A stretch of DNA of 64,000 nt from Rotaria sp. Silwood1 (taxonomy: Eukaryota; Rotifera; Eurotatoria; Philodinida; Philodinidae), in NCBI GenBank assembly GCA_905250075.1, contig CAJNOP010000205.1, positions 62,001 through 126,000 on the forward strand, in the 5' to 3' direction. Shown here in pieces: positions 52,385-61,432 of this stretch. The first letter of the stretch is position 1; each line of letters opens with the position of its first letter. Position numbers and translations under genes: made by a program. The notes beneath the pieces were generated by a model. The model was not told the DNA's origin and ran no database searches. It saw only the letters and a list, made by a program, of their open reading frames with translations.

Positions 52385-53720
52385 ATGGATAGAATAGATA
52401 TGAATAAACTTGAACAAAAAATAGTTTTAAATGAATCATTAGAAGAAAATAAGCAAGATATTTGAAAGCAAGTAATTTACCTAGTAAAAATAAGTTTATT
52501 GATATTTTAATTGTAATAAATCAACCAATACCTTCTGTAGAAGATTTCTCAAATGAAATTTTTTATTATTTCAATGGTGATGAAATAGTTGAAAAATATT
52601 CCAATTTTAATTCTTAATTTAATAAACTTCGTCATTCTTCATTACTTTTAATTAAAACTCATTTGTTTAATTTCATTATCAAGAAAAAATAATAACCACA
52701 TTTAATCAATTAGAAATATTTTCAATTAAAATATATTCAAATTTGAAAATTTTATCTATTAGTTTTTCAAAAAATATCGATTTTCTTGCTGCTCATCGAT
52801 GGGAAATAATAATTTTAAATTATTATCCTCAAATTAGATAAATTCTATTTGAATTATTATGAATCTATAAATAATGGCAATCTATAATCCAATTTATTGT
52901 GGAAAAATAAATGAATTTTCGTCATCATGTTGGATTGAACGAAAGTCCATATTCTATGTTGAAATTAAATTTATAAATATTGAATATAAAATTCGTTCAT
53001 ACAAGTATATCAATGAATACAAACTGTAAATAAAATCAATAATTTTATTTCTTTTTTTTAGTAAAAAGTGGTATGATGATATAAATAATAATATAATTAA
53101 TTATTCAACTAATTTGACATTAAAATTTCTTTATGATTCTATACTTAGGGAAATTGAACAATAACAAAGATTTATCATATGGACATTTTCGAAAAAGAAA
53201 TCTCAATTCCTATATTGATTCAAATTCTTAATTTATTATCACAAATGATTACATTAAAAATTCATTCATTATCAACAGACGAAACAACAGAATTAACTTT
53301 TAAAGAACTTCATATTTTATGTTTAATGAAAGAGACAAGTAAAATTACCAAGGTCTATCTTGAATAGATTCTTGTTATTGAACAAGTTGATTTTATTTTT
53401 TCATGCTTTGCCCATATATGAAATATTTTAAAGTTGGATTTATAAGTTCGATGGATATTCAATTCTGTTTTCGTACTATTTTCAAGAAAATTAAACATAA
53501 TATTGATCATCGTCTTGATTCATTATGTCGCCATATTCCAACAGCAGGTGATTGAATACTTAAAGATATTTAAAAAACGATTAAATGTGAAAATCTATCT
53601 CCTTTTAAAATTAAACGTGTATTCTATAATGTTTGTTTAAAATGAAAATGAATCAAAGACAACATCTATTTTTTCTTCTATAATTTATTTAATAAATAAA
53701 ATAAAATCTTTTTGGATTAA
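52385..53720 (+). pseudogene. F-box/LRR-like protein pseudogene, copy B
   Basis: Readable pieces follow the order of the bdelloid F-box family: MDRIDMNKLEQKIVLNESLE; VEDFSNEIFYYFNGDEIVEK (F-box); LRHSSLLLIKTHLF; LEIFSIKIYSNLKILSI; RWEIIILNYYPQIR; FEKEISIPILIQILNLLSQM; ITLKIHSLSTDETTELTFKE. They lie in shifting frames with many stops, so the gene is dead. A poor intron-like segment lies near 52466-52530. The copy spans most of a full gene, more completely than copies A and C. Confidence 0.65.
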
Positions 53721-53730
53721 TAAAAATTTT

Positions 53731-54330
53731 TTATTTCCTCATAAATAATCGAGTTATTTTATTACTTGGTAACATAAAAAAAAACAAACCAAGACATTGA
53801 CAAAGTCGAATAAGCAATGAAAATGTTTTATTCTGCAGTAGATATTCTATATCAGATTGAATGTCTTTAAAAAATAGATTGAAAACGACCAAACGATGAA
53901 TCGAATAAGAACAATAACTATCTTGTAATATAAAATTCACATGTATAGAAAATATTTGATGTCGATTAGGGAAGCATAAATTGTTTAAACATATTCATAA
54001 ATTCATCATTTGTAAATAAACGAAAATGAGTTTTAAATAATACAGATAAAAAATGAAGAGGCTGTTCAAAACGAGAATTAAGAGTTGAAAATGTTTTGTA
54101 TAATCCATATCCCTTAAGATAATGAAATATTTCCAATAATAATTGATTTGATAGATCTTGAAAACAAGTCATGAATCGATCGAATTCATCTATATCAATC
54201 AAAAAAGAACCAATGCCTTTATATTCATCAGGCGAATAACTTTCTGCGCATTTTCTTTATTATTTCTTCTGAGAAATTATTAGAATTTAATTTTCGTTTA
54301 AGTTCATTCATGAATATTTTTCAATCTAAA
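53731..54330 (-). pseudogene. F-box protein pseudogene, copy C
   Basis: On the minus strand: MNELKRKLNSNNFSEEIIKK (basic start), then a frame change, then FQDLSNQLLLEIFHYLKGYG, LYKTFSTLNSRFEQPLHFLS and FKTHFRLFTNDEFMN, and after another break NFILQDSYCSYSIHRLVV. The LSNQLLLEIFHYL...FSTLNSRF segment is a clear F-box. It is convergent with copy B, with only about 10 bp between their decayed ends. Confidence 0.65.
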
Positions 54331-54469
54331 GTGAATTTGTTTATGAAACGAATTCTTGACTTCGAATATGCTTTAATATACTGTTCAAAGAAAAGAAGAA
54401 CAACTCGTCGAGTTCAACACTCGAGAAAAAAACCATAGACAGAGAACACAAACAAAGTATAGTAGTCAT

Positions 54470-55105
54470 TTAAGGGTACTCTCTCTTTTTAACCTTATCT
54501 GGTTCTCAATCACAGTACAATTGATTGGGCTGAAATTTTTACCAGACATAGAGCATCGAAAATAAGCAGTCCCATATTTGAGAAAATAGTTTTCAAATAA
54601 ATTCTTCAGGGATTTTCAGCGGTGGGTTCTTTTTCATCGTGTCTGCTTGCGAGTCCTTCCAATTTTGTCTGGTCGGTCTGAAAGTTCTTCTGTAGATAGA
54701 CAAGAGACTTTTACAGAAGTAAAATCGAGTTTTTTCAAAAATCTCAATTCCTTCGGTTTTTATGTAAAAAATATGCGACGTCCTAGCAACAAAGTCGATA
54801 TTTCAGATGTGTTCCGGGTATTTTGTAAATAAAAACAGAAAGAATTAAGATTTAAAAAAAAAGATTTGGCTATCGACGGAAAAAATTTCAGCCCGATCGG
54901 ACAAATCTAGGAGGACTCGGAAGCAGACACAATGAAAAAGAACCCACCGCTGAAAATCCCTGAAGAATTTATTTGGAAACTTTTTTCTCAAATATGGGAC
55001 TGCTTATATGCGATGCTCTGTCTGTGGTAAAAATTTCAGTCCAATCAATTGCACTATGACTGAGAACCAGATACGGTCGAAAAGAGGTTGTAGGACACTC
55101 TTAAC
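54470..55105. mobile_element. Long-armed foldback element bounded by TTAA
   Basis: Arms of about 200 bp (54474-54680 and 54890-55101) pair closely: ATTCTTCAGGGATTTTCAGC and GGTGGGTTCTTTTTCAT on the left are complementary to the right arm's ATGAAAAAGAACCCACCGCT and GAAAATCCCTGAAGAATT. TTAA occurs at both borders (54470-54473, 55102-55105). The first bases GGGTACTC and GAGTGTCC are not the usual piggyBac ends, so the superfamily is unsettled. Arm identity is high, suggesting a relatively young copy. No coding capacity recognised. Confidence 0.7.
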
Positions 55106-55313
55106 CTAATATATAATCAAATAAATTTGTAAATTTGACAGAAGTTACTTCATCAATTCATACCGTTTGAACTTCTGAATATCAGTCTATGATATCGTTT
55201 GAAGCTATAATACAAATTTTTATTTATCCAAATTTCAGTAAGTTAAAAATTTCACTTTATTTGTTCATCAATTTTATAAAATAGAAATACAAAGTCTATA
55301 ATAATCTTCTCTG

Positions 55314-55469
55314 TTATAGATGGATACTGTCACGAACACGTTTAATTATACAATCAACAAGAAGTTTTTCATGGTCGATCATTTTTTCTAGCTTTTGTAC
55401 TATTTCATCATCTACTATTGGAATACGAAAACATAAGGAATAAAGACGATCATAGAAGTTATTGATCAT
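55314..55469 (-). CDS. Short conserved-looking reading frame or terminal exon
   Basis: The frame gives 51 residues: MINNFYDRLYSLCFRIPIVD, then DEIVQKLEKMIDHEKLLV and KRVRDSIHL. It is amphipathic and lacks the low-complexity look of nearby frames, so it may be the last exon or the relic of a gene. A stop lies just upstream of the ATG and no partner exon is found. Function unknown. Confidence 0.25.
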   Translation of the reverse strand: MINNFYDRLYSLCFRIPIVDDEIVQKLEKMIDHEKLLVDCIIKRVRDSIHL

Positions 55470-55839
55470 TTTTTAAAGATAAGCTTTCGTAAGTTTATTT
55501 GTATTCAATACTGAGAAAGACATATTTACTTGTTCCTCATATAAATTTCGTTTTTATGATGATAATCAAGAATGAAGCTTCTATGTAACAAGTTCAGGTA
55601 ATGCTTCTATTAGATAAATTAATAGACCAACACAAGTCGATAATAGTTACCTTTTGAAAACATGTACCATTATACCATTGGAAAAAATTTCTGCAAAGAT
55701 ACAACCGTAGTCACAAATTATCTAAAGCTCAAGTTTATAATAAATGAAAGCTAGTTTACTGAATAGTTTAGAATTTATTTCTAACCTACGTTATACATTA
55801 TGCATTCTCTCCTTCTTTCAGTACTGGTCCTATTCCAAC

Positions 55840-56260
55840 ATTCCTGAATTTTATTAGAATTCTAAACGGCTCGAGGTCATACGTGCAACCAATTGCTTTC
55901 GATGTATAACGTAATCAATCTTGCAAAAAAAACTGAATTTCAGAATAATCGGCACTAACGAAATTCTGAAATACTCAGAGTAGATCGAATTCTGCATAAG
56001 TAAGAATTCTGGAATCATTAAAATTATACAAAAGCTAGAATAATGGGAACCACACAATACTCAGATATTTCGAATATTCAAAATTTTACAATAATCAGAA
56101 TTTTAGAATGATTGGAATTCTAGGATAATCAGTATTATCAGAATTTTAGAAAAATAGAAATAACGAGTAATTGAGCTACTCAGAATTTTGGAATAAGAAG
56201 AATTTTAGGAAATTCCTGACAAAGCAGATTAGCGGAATTGTCGAAAATCCGAATTTTTAT
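55840..56260. repeat. Degenerate tandem repeat around AGAATTYTRGAATAATC
   Basis: About 25 diverged copies of AGAATTCTGGAATAATC-like units of roughly 12-17 bp, partly palindromic (GAATTC). Copies differ considerably, so the array is old. Confidence 0.6.
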
Positions 56261-56856
56261 ACCTTCCATGACCTATGAACCTAGGATAACTATACTTTGC
56301 TGAAGGGGTGATGGGTATCCTGAGAGAAGGAAACGATTTATTGATTTCGATGAATGGCTAAACTGTTTCGGAGTATGTATGGGGTGAAATCAGAACTTAG
56401 ACTACGTGGATTCGTTCATATGAAAGGAAATGTGTGCTGTGTGAATTGCTTGAGAAAAGTGGGAGTCAGTTTAAATAAGGATAGTGTATATAGAATGTTT
56501 TGTTTCGATGTAGGTTGTTAAATCAAATAGGTATGTTAAAACAGGGACGGCAAATTTATTTTTGAAAGCTAAGTATGACAGATTCAGAGATATTGTCCAT
56601 TTTCAGGTTCAAATGGAAGATATTAATGTTGATAGTGATCATCTGACTATTCTAGCTTCTGGATGAAAGTTTGGTAATCGTCAACATTTTATAGATTGAA
56701 ATCAATGAAACTGCGTCGATTGTGAATTGAGTTTGTTGTTTATCTACATCAAAAACTCGAATATAATGTAGCAGTTCAAACAAGTAAAATATTTCCAACT
56801 CTGATACTAATAAGTATATTAAAACTCTAACCATGCTGGAGTTTCAGCTAACCGAA

Positions 56857-56917
56857 TGGGTGGGTGTGGGTGTGGGTGAGTGTAGAAGTCGGTTCTTCAT
56901 CCACACCCACACCCACT
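56857..56917. repeat. Telomere-like palindrome, best preserved
   Basis: Left arm GGGTGGGTGTGGGTGTGGGT, core GTAGAAGTCGGTTCTTCATC, right arm CACACCCACACCCACT. The right half, reverse-complemented, reads GGGTGTGGGTGTGGATGAAG, which defines the family consensus. Confidence 0.8.
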
Positions 56918-57864
56918 ATACTTAACTATCATTTAAAACAGAAAACCAATGTTACGAACCTTATGAAAGAACAAGTGGCATACTAAGGATCGATTTTTTT
57001 ATAAAAATAAAAACCAAGTTGTATAATATGAAAAAATTAGTTGTGCAAAACGTTTCGTCAGTGCATATCGAGTTATCTCAGACATTTGTCTAGTACCTTT
57101 CTTGAAGCGTATTCAAATCTAGATATATTCCTATATAGATATTTCAATTTTATCAGTCTAAGGTGAGGTGTACCAACAGTCGATACACGCTACTTGTTAT
57201 AATAGTTAACGTTTTCTTACTTTTTTCAACTCCCATCAGTTCGATTTTTATTTGAGACAACAACTTGTGAATTAAACAGTGTATTAAAAAGTGTTTTTTT
57301 TTGTCGATTTGGTTCCCAAGGATATAGCTTGTCCAAGACGCCTTAAGCTTTCAGTGCAAGCTCTACGGAATTTTAGTTATTGATGAAATTGCCCTTTTCT
57401 GGGATGATTAGTTCTTGATCTGTTTCTGCACATTATCTGTCACGTTTTCTTTCTCTTGTCATTCTCTTAATTGATTAGAGAAATGATTCAATCGTCTTTT
57501 TTTCTCTTCCTACCCACATACAATGACATGAGTAGTTGGTGTGATTTGCTTGATCTAAAGTACCAAGCCGAAAACATTCGCTATTTACAAAATTACATGT
57601 GCCTCCATGATGATGTGTCAATCGTCCTTTAGTTTGTACTCACATCTCTATTACGTTTCAAGCGAAAGATGTCATTTACAATTAGTGTCATCTAGCTCTT
57701 TTATGTGAGGCGTCTCTATGGGATATAATATGGACGCGTTGACTCATGTATGAATTACGTTGCGTTTGGCTTATTTCTGACGACCAATGAAAAGTGATAA
57801 TGATAAGAGATATTGTTGATTGATTCATCATATTAGACTCGTGGTGACGTACTAGATAAATACA

Positions 57865-58278
57865 ATGGCAACTACTCTTGAACGTTTTGGTTTGAAAATC
57901 GCTGTTGGTCTCACTGCACTTGTTCCACTTAGTAATGGTCTATCAGGGATTATTAAAGGCCCTGCGATGCTCGAAAAAGCTATTCGTTGTACTATTCCGT
58001 TGGATAGCCATTTTCGCTACTTGTCAGGCCTCCCTCTTGCCATGGCAATACTATTATTACGCAGCTTGCCTAATATTGAACATGATGGTCGTGATTTACG
58101 TCGTGTTACACTACTTATATTTATCGGTGGACTAGGACGTTTATGGGGTTTAATCACGGTAGGCTATAATACAAATACAGTGTTGGTCACACTATCCGAA
58201 TTATTTGTACTACCGCTCGTATGTGTCTATCAAAGTCGAATACAAAAAAAGGTTTCGTCTTCACGTAAACAACTTTAA
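57865..58278 (+). CDS. DUF4345 family four-helix membrane protein
   Basis: A single exon of 137 residues starting MATTLERFGLKIAVGLTALV. Four hydrophobic segments: VGLTALVPLSNGLSGII, FRYLSGLPLAMAILLL, VTLLIFIGGLGRLWGLI and VLVTLSELFVLPLVCVY. The sequence around RYLSGLPLA...PNIEHDGRDLRRVTLLIFIG GLGRL follows the DUF4345 pattern (RYLSG, PNIE, G-G-L-x-R-L, final E...P). The role is unknown. DUF4345 is mainly bacterial with scattered eukaryotic members, and the gene has no intron, so acquisition from bacteria is possible but not shown. The basic C-terminus (SRIQKKVSSSRKQ) faces the cytosol by the positive-inside rule. Frame intact. Confidence 0.8.
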   Translation: MATTLERFGLKIAVGLTALVPLSNGLSGIIKGPAMLEKAIRCTIPLDSHFRYLSGLPLAMAILLLRSLPNIEHDGRDLRRVTLLIFIGGLGRLWGLITVGYNTNTVLVTLSELFVLPLVCVYQSRIQKKVSSSRKQL

Positions 58279-59440
58279 TGCTTTTGTTAATCAATAAATT
58301 TCTTTCTTTTGCTTACCGAATGAATTTCAATATTAATTACAGTGCACCTATTGTCTAACTAATTTGATAGAAAATTAATTTACGATGAAAATAAAACTTA
58401 AAAGATAAACGAATATAATTTTAATTTTATTAATTAAATTCATTAATTTTATATCAAATTAGTTAAAATCGATTTTATTGTAGTAAATGTTCTAAATTTA
58501 TATAGTAAATAAACTACTATTCAAGAAAATCTTTTTAAAATTTAAGATTGCATGTTAATATGCTTCAATCAAGTTATAGCTACTAGTTGATTTTAATCAT
58601 AGATATCGAAAACTAGGGTTTGCACAAGATTTGAACGTGAAACCTTTAGTTTTTGCATCGTCTTGCCGAATTTCATGCACTAACAATCCATGAACTTCTC
58701 ATCGAACTAATGTCAGACAAGTAAGCTCAAATTAGAACTCCGATGTAAATTGTTCCAAAGTGAGATAATGCAATTACGTCAAAAATCCGACTAAAATAAA
58801 AAAATCAATTGATGCTATCCTTGCCTTCGAAATATTAATTTTCGCCAAAAAGATGAGAATTAAAATAAATGCATGAGAAGATAGTCTGAGTTCTGATCTT
58901 TCAGAAACAATATGATTTTTAAAATTAGCATCCCGCAGTTCTTTTTTTGTCAAAATTTTTGATGATTTCCATTGTTTATTGCTTAGAAACACACAGATCG
59001 AATGAGTGAGAAAGAACACACGGAGGATGCATCTTTATATACGTTTCGAAGACGCCTACCCAAGCAGTCAGATATGTCGATTTTTGACGTTTTTTGAACA
59101 AAAGTAGCAACTTTTAGTTGAATTTTGTGCGTTTTTTACGCTTATTTCAAAAAACACACAAAAAAATCGTGTTTTTGTCTATTTTTTGGACATTTCCATT
59201 TTTTTTCCACTTTTTTATTCGTTTTCTGCCCAATTCCGTTAAATTTATGCACAAAAGTGGTTGAAAGGTTACTTCTAACGAAAAGCGCCCATTATATCTC
59301 AGAAATTCAAATTTTTGGCTGTAAATCAGATACAACTTTTTTATCAAAATTTTTTCTGAACAACTTTTTCTCACATGTACACATAATCAGTTGCCTGGGC
59401 AGTGCAAGCTCAATATTTTAGGAAAAGCAATAAAGTTTTG

Positions 59441-59500
59441 GAGTGTGGATGTGTTGGTGTGGTTAAATAAATTTCTGCATCCACACCCACACCCATACCC
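59441..59500. repeat. Telomere-like palindrome, well preserved
   Basis: Left arm GAGTGTGGATGTGTTGGTGT, core TAAATAAATTTCTGCATC, right arm CACACCCACACCCATACCC. Confidence 0.75.
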
Positions 59501-59552
59501 GCAAGAAAAGAGTAACAGTATAGGAAAAACGAAATACAAGCGATGACGAATG

Positions 59553-59830
59553 TAGCATGACAAAAATTGTCAACGTGATGAAAATATCATGGTTGATTGA
59601 TTCACGTAAAAAAAAACATAATTTGAAAGAAACCAAATAATTTCGTCGACATTAAAGGAAGTGAAAGAATAATCGAAGAACGAAACACGGACGATATGAG
59701 TATATAATGAAAGAAATTGCCAACGTCGTGACAATGTCATGGTTGATTGATTCAGTAAAAAAGCATAATTTGGAAAAAATCAATTAAGTTCTTCATCGAT
59801 AAATACGAAGCAAAACTGGTTACAAACACA
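59553..59830 (+). repeat. Two-copy tandem duplication, period about 149 bp
   Basis: ATGACAAAAATTGTCAACGT...TCATGGTTGATTGATTCA...AAACATAATTTG in the first copy and ATGAAAGAAATTGCCAACGT...TCATGGTTGATTGATTCA...AAGCATAATTTG in the second, about 149 bp apart. Some substitutions and small indels. Confidence 0.7.
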
Positions 59831-61178
59831 CAAAACAAACTCATACACTGCGGTATCACTTAGCATGTAAGTATGTTTGACTTTCAATATTATTAGATTG
59901 ATGATAAACTAAAATTGATGGTCAAAAGTATACTATAAACAGCAAAATATGAAAGAAGATAGAAATTAGACATTCAATCATCAGAAAGTGAGTTTAAGAA
60001 AGCTTCAATTGAGAATGCTCAGTGTATGGAATCGATAATTTAGATTGAAGTAGGTTCGATACGTAAAATTGTCATACAAGCAAGCATGTCAAACAAGATG
60101 ACTTTGAAAATGCTTAGATATCAATCAGAATCATAGTGGTATAAGACACGAATCATACTTTTAAGCTAAAATGGCAGCAAATTCAAGAATTTTAATAGAA
60201 ATTTTTGAATAATGTAGAAGCAGTGAAGAACACTTTTTAACCTCGACGAACTCAATTAAAATCTAAGATCTGAACATCAAAGTAAAACATTCTTTATTCA
60301 AAGAACTGAAGAAGCTTCACGGCTATTCCAATACAACGACTAGTGGAATTGGTCAACAAAAGGCACCCTATTCGTTCTTTTGTATGACCAGCTATTCGGA
60401 GTGTCAGTTTCAGGTTCCGTTCCTACGAACCCGACAATCCATGGTCACTTGCTATAAATAGAAAGAATAGGTATGTCTAAACACCTCTGAATGCTCAGCA
60501 ATGCGTTGAAGAGAAATTTCAAGTGGCTTTCCGTTTCCTAGGAGCAAAACCCAAAAGACCACGAACTCTGACATCCCTAGCATCGATCCTAGAGTAATTG
60601 CAGACTTAAAATGAATTTCATCGTTTGACATGCTTTTCTTTCTAGAACAATACCTCTGTGAAATTAGCATGTGTGAGAATGGACATTTAAGCAGATAAAG
60701 TCGAGCGGATAGAACCTTATTAAAAAGTCGTAGAAGTATTCTAAATCAATCAGAGTGGTGAGATAAATCCCATCAGATGGCTTGAGCTTATTGCTAGAAG
60801 CAGAGTGCAGGTATTTTCTACTGTTCTAATATTTTTATGTGTATGTCATTACGTCATAGAGAATTTCGGTATATTGCTATTGCTTCTGAATCATGTACTA
60901 TTTGCAAATCGATCTGTGCAATGCGACAATCATTAAGAATTGCCGTGTAACAAATGCGGCAAAAGGTATCACAGTCTCCTTAGTTTTCAGTATAACTCAT
61001 TTAAACTTGTTTTATTCAAGCAAGGCTTGTTATTAAAAGACTTACCACCTAAATCTACTGTAGCCCTTTATTGAAAGCCTTTCTGAAGAAAATTGAGAAG
61101 AAACGTATAGCTTAAGTATTCAGCAAGTCAATTTTTGATGCCATTTTGAAAATATACTTCCGAAAATCTTTTAAAATA

Positions 61179-61240
61179 GTATGGTGTGAATGTTCGTGTT
61201 GATGTGTATCGTTTCACGTACATCGGTACTCATATCCATA
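61179..61240. repeat. Telomere-like palindrome, decayed
   Basis: ATGGTGTGAATGTTCGTGTT on the left and GGTACTCATATCCAT on the right; a weak member of the family located about 190 bp upstream of the ART-TPR start. Confidence 0.35.
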
Positions 61241-61432
61241 AACTATCCAACAGAGTGACACTCAAGTAATTATGAGAATGAAATGCTAATAAAACTTGGA
61301 AAGAATAGCAACACTATCACCGACGTTGCGAGATTTATTTTCTATCTTGTTTCTGGTTCACAGCCATATCTCTAATTTTAACTGTATGAAGTTTATTACT
61401 TAGTAGCAACGAAAACAAAACCATCTTTCAAT

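Larger units (their letters stand above)
54331..57864. other. Intergenic stretch with foldback and degenerate tandem repeat
   Basis: Contains the TTAA-bounded foldback (54474-55101), a short possible coding fragment (55314-55469), a degenerate tandem array (55840-56260) and a telomere-like palindrome (56857-56917). No gene is recognised from 56.9 to 57.86 kb. Confidence 0.45.
58279..61432. other. Intergenic stretch upstream of the ART-TPR gene
   Basis: No gene recognised. It holds a telomere-like palindrome at 59441-59500, a tandem duplication (59553-59830) and a weak palindrome (61179-61240). The last 200 bp should carry the ART-TPR promoter; no clear TATA box is seen. Confidence 0.45.
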
